A stretch of DNA of 64,000 nt, from positions 1,116,001-1,180,000 of the forward strand of contig JAVLRN010000010.1 of the NCBI GenBank assembly GCA_032821775.1. The letters run 5' to 3'. This document shows positions 11,114 to 23,921 of the stretch, one piece after another; positions within the stretch are counted from its first letter, which is position 1; each line of letters starts with the position of its first letter. This DNA comes from Sanguinoderma infundibulare (lineage: Eukaryota > Basidiomycota > Agaricomycetes > Polyporales > Polyporaceae). The position numbers and the translations under genes were made by a program. The notes beneath the pieces were generated by a model. The model did not search any database. It was not told the DNA's origin and saw only the letters and a program-made list of their open reading frames with translations.

Positions 11114-11961
11114 ATGCATGCACTCTGCACGCCTCACAAGCACCGCAGCGCGCACCACCGCTCGCCGCTGCCGACGCTGCACTTCTCCGAGGGAAGCCTA
11201 TCCGACTCGCACTCCGGAGCGCGGTCGATGCGCGACGAGTCGCCAAGTCCCGTCAAGCCCTCTGCCACGCGTACTGTGAAGGGTAAAGTGGTTGCAGCAC
11301 CCGACAAGGGCAAGGGCAAAGCAGGTCCATCGAAGCCCCGCCAACCCCTTGCGACGCTCAAGTTCGAAGACCCCTGCGCAGAGCCGCCGAAAGTCGCAGG
11401 CAAGAAGCGCACACGGGCACAGGCGGGCCCGGAGGACAGGGAGAGCGAGGACTCTGACCCGAAGGCGGCGGTGCGGAGGCTCGAGGTGCTGCTATATACT
11501 GAAGTGGTCGAAGAAGCCGCGGGTGGCTGAACCAATGAAGAGAAAGGGCAAGGGGAGGGAGAACGTGCCGGACAGCGAGGATGAGGAGATGGATAGCGAC
11601 TCGTCGCCGCCGAAGCCTCCTGTTCGTAAGGCACGGGGGAGAGGTCGCGTCCGCAGACAAAGGCGAGGTCGCGGAAGGGCCGCTGCCCCGGTCATGAATG
11701 GGCGCACGACTGCTCCGGTGTCCAGGGGACGGTCGACGTCGGGAGGCTGGCCACCAACGTCGAACTCAGCGCAATGGAGGAAGTTGATCCTGACGAGGAC
11801 GAGGTGCGTGACCCACCATTATGCTGTTGAGATGGAACTCGGAGCCGAGGTGATCGTGATGGTTATTGCAGGAGAGGGCGCGCCAGCATCAGGAACGGAT
11901 CGAGTACTTCTGGAAGCTGCAAGAGTACAGCCTGGAGAAGGAGGACGTGTATGTGATCTGA
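11114..11961 (+). CDS. Disordered basic/acidic protein, unknown; model broken
   Basis: A frame opening at ATG 11114 (MHALCTPHKHRS) is low-complexity and rich in Ser, Lys and Gly, with GKGKAGPSKPRQP and an acidic SEDSD stretch. It ends at about 11530. Coding character resumes in other frames: a KGKGREN, DSEDEEMDSDSS and Arg/Gly block, and then GRCPGHEWAHDCSGV. A plausible intron (about 11802-11871) leads to a final exon ERARQHQERIEYFWK... with TGA at 11959-11961. A short intron or an indel near 11.5-11.65 kb is needed to join the parts, and I could not fix it. Cys spacing hints at a small zinc-binding patch. It is on the same strand as the transposase and immediately upstream of it. Confidence 0.35.
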
Positions 11962-12130
11962 GCGGTTTTGGTTGCCATCCATCTCGGTGATTGGTTATAA
12001 TACGATGTCGGGTTCTTGTTTGTCTCTGCGTCGCTGTCGGTGTTTGCGGTCTTGTGTCATTTGCAGGCATATGGAAGCGCCCGTGCACTGATTCTTGTTC
12101 CTCTGCTCATCTTGCAGCCTATACAACTCG

Positions 12131-15100
12131 ATGTCTGGTTTCAATCGCCCACAAGGTATGTGACCATGTATATGAAGCAAATCCCCTTCTGAATATTGAA
12201 AATAGACTTTGAGATTGACGGATCGCTCGGTCGCTGCAAGCTCTGCCATGCGCCTGAACAGGGGTGGACGAAGTTAGGGAATCTACGGGCGCATGAGAAG
12301 CAAAAGGGCCACCAAAACACTCTCGCGCGGCAACAAAAATACTTCGAGCCCATCGCGGGGCCGTCCATTCAGTCAGGCGGCCATCGCACAACTGTCGAGA
12401 ATGTTCCGGAGGACATGGACGCTGCACCTGCCTTCGACGACTCATTCTGGCATGGCGCACCAAGCCCTGAACCACGCGTCCTTTTCGAGCAGTCTCCCTC
12501 GAAGGAAGCAAGCGCATCCGAGGACAATACAGCCAGCCTCCCGTGGGCTATGCGAGAGGCGCTTGTAGGAAATGTGGACTTCTCAGCCGGTGATGAGTTT
12601 CGGAGGACTGGATTGAGTTCGGTGACACTGGAGGATGTCCTCTGCGGTGCTGGACTGCTTGAGGCTTCGGTACAGGAGCCGGAGGATGAATGGGTGGATG
12701 ATGGGTCAGGGACCTTCGAGGGCCATGAACAACTTGAGGAGCATGAGCGCACAGGTGCGTGTGTTGTCGAATTCTCTCCGAAAAAAAATATTGCTGACTG
12801 TCTATTAGGCCCAGCTCCTGATCCGGAAGATATTATGCGTGAGGTGTTTGGAACACGTAGCCAAGAGGCATCATATTTCCCTTATCCAAACCGTGCAGTG
12901 CGTGTCGTCCAAAATTGACCATGTCGGACATACACTAACAGACCCTTTTGTGGCGCAGATGATGAAAACAGACATTCTGTTCAGTTCTCCAGAGCTCCGT
13001 TTCTCTCGAAGTCAACAAGAGGCTATTCTCAAGTACGCGCGTGATCTTGGAGCCAAAGAAGTACCCTCTATTTATGGACTTCAGAAGTTCCAGGATGCGG
13101 CACTCGAGACCTGCGGTAACCCAACATTCCGTGTTCAAACGTCGTCCGGGAATGTTTTCCATCAGAATTCGATTGGCGATCACCTTGCGAAGGTAAGCTG
13201 AGCTCTTGAATCAATATTTATGTGCTCACACGCTTGGACTGTCGATAGGAGTATGCGCACCCCAATACTCGACCAAAGATTCGAGCATATCCCCTTTTCA
13301 GTGGAAATCGGGTGGCGGAGGCTTGCCATGGGACAAAGTGGTTGCTCGAGGCACCTGACGAGGTGCTCACGCCTATGATTCGCCTCGAGGGGAAGGACTT
13401 CTACGTAAATGAGCTAACAGGGTGTAAAGATGATGATACCCGATGGTTCATCCCGCAGCGCTTGTTTGAGCTTGAGGGTGATGGAATCTGGGCAATAGGA
13501 CATAAGGCAGAGCAGACGGACGTACGTGGTGACTGGTCCAATGTACCTGGCCATTTCACGATCAAGTCTGACACGGATCATTGCAGGCAGGCTTTGTAGT
13601 TTCCGAGCTGAAGGTTACAATACCTTGTAAGCATTTCCAACACACCTGGCCTGAGGTCGAGGCATCATTTGGTGGAATGGTGAAATTTGCGCGTACGTAT
13701 CTCAGCAATTATGGACCAATTGGTGTAGATATTAAATGGTGTGAGCACAGCGAGTGCAGCTCGATTTGCCACCAAGATGCCGAATCCCGACCGTGTCACT
13801 GGTGAGGGGCTCGAATGGGAGTGCCCACCTCTTACTGTCTTCATCGACGATGTATCGGGAAACTCTTCAAAGCAGTGGAACGTTCACTACTCCTGTTACA
13901 TATCAAACGCTGGCCTGCCTCGGGTGGAGATGGAGAAGGCGCATCATATCAAGTTTGTAGCAACATCGCCTCATGCATCTCCTATGGAGATCATGGAAGC
14001 AGTCTACAATGAAATCAAGTACAGTCTCACGATTACTCACATCAATCAATATGTATCCTGACTTATCTGTGTGCTTTAGAAAGACAGGTGGAACCTCTCC
14101 TATCAAGGTCTGGGATGTGGTGCGAAAGCGATACATCCTTATTCGACCATGGATCCTGTTTCTCGCAGGCGATAATCCGATGCAAGCTGAGCTCTGCAGC
14201 CACATTGGCCTCAAGGGCAACTACTTCTGTCGCTGCTGCCATGTTGGCGGTGATCAGAAATTCAAGTGTTCGGATGAGGGGTTCGCGACGCTCACCAAGG
14301 TTAGTCGTCTGACTGCTCTAGCCTCTGAACATTAACCTTGGTTACTCACTGTTTGAATATATATTTATCACAGCCCGGTGAACAGCGGACCATCGAGAGG
14401 ACCCGAGACTCCATCATGTCTCAACTGATCCTTGCGACGCATGCTGCAGCTGAGAAACCACTCAAAGAGGCCATCACATCTAGCGGGGCAAAGGATTCTC
14501 TGGCGATGCCGACTATCAATCGACTAATTGCTCTGGGGAAAATACTTCGTCGTTCGACACCAGCTCGGAAGGCCCTTTCACCGGAGGAGGTCAACAAGCA
14601 ACTCTACGAGGAGTTGCTGAAGAGAAAGGACACCAATATAATGAACCCCTTGCTTCGGATGGATGGTAGGCTCTCGCATCGGCACCATAGTAATTCTGCT
14701 GACCCACTGACTCACTTTGAACAGGGCTGGACGTTCACCAAGACACACCAGTCGAACCTCTCCACACACACCTTCTTGGTGTCGTAAAGTATTTCTGGGC
14801 ACAGACAGTTTGGGTCCTCGAGAAGGAAGGGAAGTTTGCAATGTTCCAAGCACGACTCAACTCGCTTGCACGCTCAGGACTCAGGATTCCGGACATCATG
14901 GCAGACTACATGTGTCGCTATCGAGGGGCGCTCATTGGGAAGCACTTCAAAACCATCAGTCAGGTCATGTTGTTCGCTATCTTTGGACTAGTCGATGTCA
15001 AACTGCAGCAGGCATGGCTGGCCGTTGGGCATCTGACTGTGCTGCTATGGGAAACGGAAATCATGGACATCAAGCTATACCTTGTACGTCTTCCGAGTGT

Positions 15101-16916
15101 GATGCTGTCTGTCTCCTTTGACTAAAATTGTTACAGCCTGAACTCCGTCATGCTATTCAAGATGTGATTGACTTTGCTGCCGCACTCAGCCCTGGGCTAC
15201 TCACGGACAAAAACAAGTTTCACATCTTGTCTCATATTCCCAATCATATCGAGTGTCACGGACCTGCTCTTCTGTTCTCTACAGAACGATACGAGTCCTT
15301 CAACCACATATTTCGACTCTGTTCGATTCACAGCAATCGTCAGGCACCAAGTCGGGATATCGCTGCTGCATTCGCAAACCAGGACCGATGTCACCATATG
15401 GTAACAGGGGGATACTGGTTCGACCAGCGGACAAAGGAGTGGGTTTGTGCAAGTCAGGCAGTTCAAGACCACATCAAGCATGATTCCTCGGACGCACGTC
15501 TTTTGGGTGTAGAAATCCAGACACCCCCAACTCCCGGAAAGATGGTCGTCCCCACCATAGCTCCAACCGTGCCAGGTTGTCGTCGGACACAAGCACCCCT
15601 TCGAATGTGGGCTGAGACGTCTTCAGCTGCAATCGAGCCTTCCCTTCAGCTGCCTCCAAGTGCGAAGGGCCCATGGCAGTGTGCTTCGACTGTTGTCACT
15701 CAAAATGGAGATATCGCAAGTGTTGGATCTGAGGTTATTGTGTGCTTACAGGTGCGTCTCACAGCATCAGTTTATGGTCTCCTTGAGGTTAATGGACTTA
15801 TATTGTATACAATATAGCCCTCTGCCCCCCACTCACCTAGTACGCTGCACTTCGCATCAATAGTCGAGTTATTACGCCCTGTCGACTCTACACAACCACC
15901 ACTCATCATTGTCCGGGAGTCTATCCTTTGGGATGCACCTCACCTTGCGCTTCATATGCCAGTTATAAGCCGCACAGGGAAATTGCAAGTATTGGAAACA
16001 CGCGTGAGTAATGTTCGCGCAATATGCATTTCTGTCAGAACTGCTGAATTGACTGGAACACTGTGTATAGAATATCATATGTGCAGTTAATGTACAGCAT
16101 GATTGCGCCCGAGGCAAATGTACAGCATCTGGCTCCCAGGTTATCCGCCAAGAACGCGAAGCCACAACACAAACCCGCACCATCGTGTCCCACCAACCCA
16201 CACCATTCTACATAATCAACATGCACGCTATTCACAATCAGCGTATGATACGCACCGCTATCCCATCTTATCTGCAGACACGACCAACCTTTTTCCCTGA
16301 CCGCACATCACTGTATCTCACCGCGGCAGCCTCCTTGCGCGACACAAAACTCCAGAAAAGGCTCGCTCGTGATGCTGCTGTTCGGAAGGCAGCAGAAAAG
16401 GCATTGTCATCAGCTGATGGACTTCAAACTGTGGACTTGGTCGGGCTCAATGACACAGCTACAGCAAATGACACCGTTGCACTCGAACATGATGGAGGAG
16501 CGTCCGAACAGGATGACGGAACATCCGAACACCTTTCAACAGCGACATCTTCACTGGGACCTACTGCCCCTCGTGGTCCACGACAACGACGTCCACAAGC
16601 TATGGTTCCAGCCCATACACCAGAAGAGACAAGAGGTCGAGGTCGAGGTCGAGGTCGAGGTGGCCGAGGTGGCCGAGGTGGTCGAGGTGGAAGGGGTCAT
16701 GGCAGCGCTGGGAATCAGCCAGATAATCCAGTTGTCGAAGGGGAAGCATCTGACCCAGATGGTGGTGTGGCCATTGACTTGGGGCCAAACGGTGAATTAC
16801 CTCCCAGCGCCGAAGTGCGTGGTGCCCCGAAGCGCAAACGGCAGAGAGTAGCGACCTTAGAATCCGAGGAGGGCATACATCGTGCAGCGGACCTGCGTAG
16901 TCTGTTCAATACATGA
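12131..16916 (+). mobile_element. Plavaka-type (CACTA superfamily) DNA transposon, ends not found
   Basis: The transposase gene identifies a DNA transposon. I searched by eye for CACTA-type terminal inverted repeats from 9.2 to 12.1 kb and from 16.9 to 17.3 kb and found none, so the limits given are those of the gene. The true element may include the two unknown genes upstream from 9679. Confidence 0.6.
12131..16916 (+). CDS. Plavaka/CACTA transposase, 13 exons, apparently intact
   Basis: Exons fit GT-AG: 12131-12155, 12206-12754, 12809-12897, 12959-13192, 13249-13521, 13587-13692, 13760-14018, 14080-14299, 14374-14665, 14725-15083, 15137-15751, 15818-16003 and 16071-16916. They sum to 4053 nt, one frame, about 1350 residues. 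The N-terminus carries a C2H2 finger (C19, C22, H38, H44). The core has segments I recognise from Agaricomycete Plavaka proteins: KWLLEAPDE, FYVNELTGC, MPNPDRV, FIDDVSGNSSKQWN, DNPMQAEL, HLLGVVKYFWAQT, RGALIGKHFK, ALLFSTERYESFNH, NRQAPSRDIA and TGGYWFD. The C-terminus includes a Cys-containing VNVQHDCARGKC segment, then an Arg-Gly tract (about 16.63-16.70 kb) and a basic tail. It should bind the element ends and catalyse excision and insertion in the nucleus. No internal stop was found, so it could be active. Confidence 0.85.
16633..16690 (+). repeat. GAGGTC-type minisatellite in transposase last exon
   Basis: Tandem 6-mers (GAGGTC) followed by 9-mers of the type GGTGGCCGA encode an RGRGRG/GRGGRG tract. 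Because both periods are multiples of three, length changes keep the frame. Confidence 0.85.
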
Positions 16917-17028
16917 TATCTTCTTCTTGTGGAGGTGACATTGAGTGTATGCTGAGCGTAGGACACAGGCCCTTGGTAAAAGGCTGACTCGGAGTGGGCG
17001 ATTCATCACCGCACGCGCTTGTACTTAC

Positions 17029-17285
17029 CAACTTCTTTCATCTTGGGCATCCGCCCCTCTTCCTCCACTCTTTGGATCCTCCATCTCGTCTTCGCTCAGC
17101 TCATCATCGCTGCCATACGCTTTGCCCATCTCGACTCGCAACGCGAACCTCAACACTGCCAGGGCCTGCTGGAGCATATCGGCGATCTTGGTGTACGATT
17201 GCAGCCAGTGCTTCTCGGCGACGAGGAGAAGGTCACTGATCGAGCCTTCGCCGAGCTCGAAGAACGACTCCACTGACTGTCGCAT
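17029..17285 (-). other. Candidate first exon of a gene cut off by the transposon
   Basis: On the minus strand an ATG at 17285 opens MRQSVESFFELGEGSIS..., with helical leucine-rich segments and an acidic DDELSEDEMED stretch. It ends at a consensus donor (GTAAGTAC) at 17028-17021. Continuing on the minus strand leads into the 3' end of the transposase gene, so no following exon exists in the window. This would fit a gene split by transposon insertion or a captured exon. I do not recognise the protein. The plus strand is also open here, so this is tentative. Confidence 0.35.
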
Positions 17286-17420
17286 CTTCTATATAGTTGA
17301 GCGGCTGCCATCATCACTGGTCCACCGCGATCTGCCACTGAGGCCGGATGCCAGCCCGTCGCCAGATCCAGCTTCCCACACCAGCTCGCCTTTACGACTA
17401 CCGGCCACCCCGAACACCCA

Positions 17421-18840
17421 ACATGCCTTCGTATCTTCGTAGTCTCTTCGGTGGACACAGCTGCAAGTCCTTCTCGCACAGGAGGTCGCACTCTCAGCCA
17501 CCTGCCCCCATCTACACCGTACCCCCTGGTGCTCCTCCCACCGCAACCACAGCAGCCACTCCGCACGCTCGAACCCCCCCTCACCTCTCCGATACGCAAT
17601 GACGGACACACGGACCACATATGGCTACGGTAGGGCCCCACCTGGGACCCAGCCACGCCCAGAGATGCATCCCCAAGCTGCCCGGCGTGCCAGCTACAAG
17701 ACACCAGAGACCCGTAAGTAACAGCCCTCATTCGCCATCGCATGTTCACAGCAATGCTAACCGACTCGCTTATTGCATACATGCGCCATGTATGTTCTGC
17801 TGGCCATCTCCCAACAGCTTGCGCGGCACTCTACACACCCTCGGTGCCCTAGGCTACGCCACCAAGCTCATGATCAAACATACCCTTCTATCTCTCCTCG
17901 ACGTCCTTTCCAAACTGTACAACAAGATCTCCAAAGTCCTCGGTCCCTCGCCATTCTTTCATGCGGGCCACAGCATGATGGGTCCGCTCGGACGTCTATC
18001 CCCCCATCCAGGCATATCCTATCTGTTCTCGGGTGCGGAGTCAACGTCCATAAATGATAGCAACAGCAGCCTTTGGGGGATCGCCCATGCGTCCACCGAT
18101 GGACTGAACTCATACGGAGGTGGCCCGGGGAGCCCGCCACCGAGCTGGACATCCACGCTACGAGACACCATACAGCAAATCGACCATAAACTCAAGGTGC
18201 GTGGATCACCACAGCTTCCATCCATTCATTCGTGCATCCATCTCATCTGCGTCCGTATCTTCATCATCCACGCCGCAATTTGTCAATGCGCGATGCAGAA
18301 GCTGATCGCGATACTGCTGAAAGAGCTGGACGATTGCGCTCAAGCAGGCATCAAGGACGAGTTGGCATCATTGGATCCGCTACTGCGACGTGTCTCGGTC
18401 GCCGAGGAGGCTGGAGGCGCGTTTGAGTTTGATTGAGCGTCGTGGACGTACGCGGAGCACGACGCTGCACATGCACCTGCTCCTCGCGCGCCGATCACGT
18501 ACGTCGTCTCCTTCACGCCCTCGGCGTGCACCGTGCTCGACCGCGCGATGCACTCGGTCGTCCTCACCCACACGCTCTCCCAGTCGGCGACGGGCCCACC
18601 AACGCCCCCCGGCGCGCGCCTCGTCCTCCGCTCGCACAAGTTCCCGTGGCTGGTGATCGTCACCGCCTCGCACCCATCCTCGTCCTCCTCCCCATCACAT
18701 TCGCATTCGTCCTCAGGACGCCCGCACTTCATCGTCAGCCCGCCGTCGAGCCACGGGCACGGCAGCAGCGGCAGCGGGGGCTCGTCGGCGTCGATCAGCA
18801 ACCTGGACGTGCTCTATGCGGTGCACAACACTTCCGCGGT
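17421..18840 (+). pseudogene. DUF6699-like gene, N- and C-terminal parts separated
   Basis: The 5' part starts at ATG 17421 (MPSYLRSLFGG), runs through a Ser/Pro/Ala-rich stretch, shifts frame at a C7 run (17574-17580) and continues as MTDTRTTYGYG to a consensus donor (GTAAGT at about 17718). The conserved C-terminal half (ITYVVSFTP..., ARLVLRSHKFPWLVIV..., ISNLDVLYAVHNT) appears only after about 18.47 kb and stops matching the family at about 18.84 kb. The 750 bp between holds a different ORF. The family is a basidiomycete domain of unknown function. The frameshift could be a one-base assembly error, but the separation and truncated end argue for a broken copy. It is the first of several broken gene copies on this strand. 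Confidence 0.5.
17821..18436 (+). other. Unidentified open segment inside the DUF6699 copy
   Basis: A frame continuing to TGA at 18434-18436 reads LRGTLHTLGALGYATKLMIK... with a helical, leucine-rich beginning, a Gly/Pro/Ser-rich middle and, after a possible intron (about 18197-18298), KLIAILLKELDDCAQAG.... It looks like protein-coding sequence but I cannot name it. It may be a fragment captured or inserted between the two parts of the DUF6699 copy. Confidence 0.35.
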
Positions 18841-20330
<1,490 letters not shown>

Positions 20331-20770
20331 CATGCTCGCCGTGCAATGCGCTCAGTAATACTTTGTACGACCCAGCTGACTGCGCCATGTGCCGGTCGTG
20401 ACCTGGCTGCGATTGTGTCTTTGGGCGAGCTGTTTATATGTCGTGGGGTTCCATTTGGCCGCCCGATGGCCCCCGCACGTATGGCAGTGAGCACTGGTGC
20501 ACATTGCCTGCCAACCCGACAGCCTCCGCCTCTTGCTCGGGACCCGGATCATTGTTTCGCCACCCCTGACCCGTTCTGGCCCCGTTTGCAAGGAGTCGAG
20601 ATGAAGGCGCTGCGATTGTTTTGCCGAGCGTTCAGGAGCCTCGTGCTGCAGCCTGCGGCAGCTCGCTTTGCACCGTTGCCGGCAGCCGAACTCGCTTCCG
20701 CTTGCTTGTCGTCCCTCTTTCGCGTCCGGTCCTCATCTCCGACACTGGCCCAGGACTGACCACTGCTCCT
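20331..20770. other. Spacer between GAPDH and phosphorylase fragments
   Basis: No gene was recognised. It contains copy B of the dispersed repeat at 20440-20496. The rest has one long open plus frame that continues from the GAPDH region without family resemblance. Confidence 0.35.
20440..20496 (-). repeat. Dispersed repeat, copy B
   Basis: Partner of the repeat at 19609-19666, same orientation, 831 bp apart. The minus-strand reading CGGHRAAKWNPTT parallels CGGHWPAKWDPTT in copy A. Confidence 0.55.
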
Positions 20771-20776
20771 GTGACC

Positions 20777-21803
20777 TCAGAGACGAACTCCCTCGTGTAT
20801 CATGTCCACACCTCGCTCGCGCGCCAGGCGTACAACCTTGACAACCTTGGTGCCTACCAAGCCGCCGCGCTCTCCGTCCGTGACAACCTCCTCGTACATC
20901 GCCTCCTCTGAATCTGTCGGCGCATACATCCTGAACTTTTGCAGCGTGAACGCGCCACAGGTGAACTGGAACGAGACCCAGCAGCACTATTCACGCAAGG
21001 CCCCCAAGCGCGCGTACTACCTCTCACTCGAGTTTTTGATGGGCCGCACCCTCGACAACGCGCTCCTCAACCTCGGCCTCAAGGACAAGTACCAGGATGG
21101 AACCGACCAGCTTGGCTTCAACTTTGAGGATCTCATCGATCAGGAGCGCGATGCCGGTCCCGGGAACGGCGGTCTTGGTCGTCTCGCCGCATGCTACCTT
21201 GACTCCTCCGCGTCCCAGGAGCTCCCGGTGTGGGGCTACGGTCATCGGTACAAGTATGGTACGTCCTTCTCGTTCCTTATTGCCCATTCCTTCCCATCTT
21301 TTCCTGTCGCTCGGCGTCCGTCCTACGCATACCATGGAGTGTGAGGCGCTCACACACTACGCTTTTCGCAGGCATTTTCCAGTAGCTGATCGCGCCTGAC
21401 GGTTCGCAGCTCAAGGCCCCGGACCCGTGGCTCGAGCACGACAACCCATGGGAGCTCGTGCGGACTGACGTGACGTACCAGATCAGGCTATACGGACACG
21501 CAGAGCGCGTGGACGGCATGAAGGGCATCTGGGAGGGTGGCCAGGAGGTCGTCGCGATCGGGTACGACATGCCGATCCCCGGGTACGAGACCAAGACGAC
21601 GAACAACCTGAGGTTGTGGGAGAGCAAGCCGAAGCGGGGGTTCGATCTGCAGAGTTTCAATGGTGCGTAGACCTTTGGTTTCGGTTGAGTATCAGGGAAG
21701 AGCTGACCGGAGAGAATAGCTGGTGATTATGAGCGCGCGGTGGAGGCGTCCAACAGCGCGGAGGCGATCACTTCGGTGTTGTACCCCAACGACCACACGT
21801 CTT
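20777..21803 (+). pseudogene. Glycogen phosphorylase, N-terminal part only
   Basis: The segment [21 protein letters not shown] through [43 protein letters not shown] and KPKRGFDLQSFN to AEAITSVLYPND is the N-terminal quarter to third of an alpha-glucan phosphorylase. Introns are kept at about 20893-20959, 21258-21370 and 21664-21719. Just after the second intron, G-I-F-Q is followed by TAG where a second Gln is expected, a single C-to-T change. The start and the whole catalytic C-terminus with the pyridoxal-phosphate Lys are absent. It ends in a donor-like GTGAGT and joins sequence of a different gene about 70 bp later. Confidence 0.9.
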
Positions 21804-21873
21804 GTGAGTGGCCTTTCGCGCGGTGAAAGAAAGGTGGTGTGCTGATGCTTGCGCATACAGTCGACGAGGGCGT

Positions 21874-23921
21874 ATGGTGACGTCAATTTGTACTTCTCCG
21901 CCAGTCGAGACCGTGAAGGTCCCCCAGATGGCCGAGTCCATCTCGGAGGGCACGCTCAAGACATGGCTAAAACAGGTCGGAGACACCGTGCAGGCAGACG
22001 AGGAGGTCGCGACCATCGAGACTGATAAGGTGTGTGTGCACACCAGTTTTGTCGACTGCCCTTCTGCGCGTGTGTTCTGTCCTCGAGGCAAAATATGCGA
22101 CCGCTGCAACCCCCAAAACATATCTATCCGACATTTATGATCCCATGCCCTCTGTGTGGTGCATTCTCCTCGAACGCACTCGCATGCATGATTGGGCTAG
22201 TTACCGCTGCCACCTCTATGAACTGCCCAAATTGGGAGACTCGCGCGTCCTGAGGAGCGCAGGGGAACGATGACTTCGCGCAAGGCACACACCTCGTAAC
22301 TGCACGCTTTCATTCACGGCTAACTGCCCTAAGTCTCGCAACGACCCTGTCGTTTGGCGGATCACTGTGAGAGCGCAGAGCGCAGTTAACGATCAGACGT
22401 GCATATGCGCGCATGTCCTTGGGACTCCTGTTTTATCCTCCGTTTCCGTTGGCAAGAATGCCCATGTTTGCCGAGAATCCGCACATTTGCCCCTGCCATC
22501 CCTGTTCCAGCACCATCGCTAACGCGTCTCGCGCAGATCGACGTTTCTGTGAACGCGCCCGCAGCTGGTAAGATCGCCGAGCTCCTGTTCAAGGAGGACA
22601 CCGTAGCCGTCGGCCAAGAGCTCTTCCGCTTCGAGTCTGGCGCAGTCGATGAGGCCGCGCTGAAAGACACGTCCGCAGTGAAGGAGACGAGTCGAGCCCG
22701 CTGCTCAGGACAAGAGCACCCCACCCCCGACCACCCCCGAGGAAATTCGGAAACCCGACACTGCGGGCGCGGCGAAGAAGGAGGTCAAGGAGTCGTCGAA
22801 GCCCGCACCCAAGGAGAAGGAGCAGCCCGCGCCCACACCCCGCGCCCCGGGCTCACGCAATGAGACGCGCGTGAAGATGAGCCGGATGCATCTCCGGATC
22901 GCGGAGCGACTCAAGGAGTCGCAGAACGCGGCCGCGTCGCTGACGACGTTCAACGAGATGGACATGTCGAGCGTCATGGAGTTCCGGAAGAAGTACAAGG
23001 ACGAGGTGCTGAAGGAGCACGGTGTGAAGCTCGGCTTCATGAGCGCATTCGCAAACGCGTGCACTCTCGCACTGTGGGAAATTCCCGCCGCGAACGCGTC
23101 AATCGAGGGCGACGAGATCATGTACCGCGACTACGTCGATTTGAGCGTCGCGGTTGCGACGCCCAAGGGCCTCGTCACGCCCGTCGTGCGCAACGCGGAG
23201 GGGATGAACTTTGTGCAGATCGAGCAGGAGATTGCGAACCTGGGCAAGAAGGTGTGTGGTGGAGTTGTTGAACGCGTGCTGAAGCTGACCGCCATCAATC
23301 GTTCGTTGGTGTGAAGCGAGCGCTCGAAGATATGGCCGGGGGGACGTTCACCATCTCGAACGGTGGTGTTTTCGGTTCGCTGTACGGCACGCCGATCATT
23401 AACCTTCCTCAATCTGCTGTCCTTGGTGAGTCTTCGCTTCTCCTGCGGCATTTTGTACATCCATACCGGTCCTCGTACTTGCCGCGTTCTTTCCCCTTTT
23501 CTCTTTTCGACTTCGTCATGTCCCCCACGCTTCATCTCCACGCAACTCAGGTGGTGACCATGTTTGTCGGGACACCGATTCATCTCGCCATCTGGGCGTG
23601 CTTCTTGATCCCGATTTTGGTGTTTGGTGGATGGCGTTGCTGACGATAATCCATCCGTCTGCATGTCAACAGCCATACACACGATCAAGGATCGCCCGGT
23701 CGTCGTCAACGGCCAGATCGTCATCCGCCCCATCATGGTCGTCGCTCTCACGTACGACCACCGTCTCCTCGACGGTCGGGAAGCCGTCACTTTCCTCGGT
23801 GCGTCTTTTTTGTTCTCGTTTTCGCCATGGTTACGAGATGTCTGACTGTTGTGGCGACGGACACGAACAGTCAAGGTGAAGGACTCTCGAGGACCCGAGG
23901 AAAGTGCTCTTGACCGCATGA
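21874..23921 (+). pseudogene. Dihydrolipoamide succinyltransferase (2-oxoglutarate dehydrogenase E2) copy
   Basis: An in-frame ATG at 21874 precedes [19 protein letters not shown], the lipoyl domain with its ETDK lysine site. An unusually long interval (22030-22535) separates this from IDVSVNAPAAGKIAELLF. A Pro/Lys-rich linker follows in another frame (a one-base shift near 22.69 kb). The acyltransferase domain then reads [63 protein letters not shown] and [13 protein letters not shown] with the catalytic His and Asp present. The end (LEDPRKVLLTA) needs another frame change. The mitochondrial presequence is missing. Introns are retained. It is nearly full length in domain content but interrupted at least twice, so probably non-functional. 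Confidence 0.88.

Noticed and set aside
17150..17782. Minus-strand 210-codon ORF
   Set aside because: Antisense to the DUF6699 N-terminal part; composition only.
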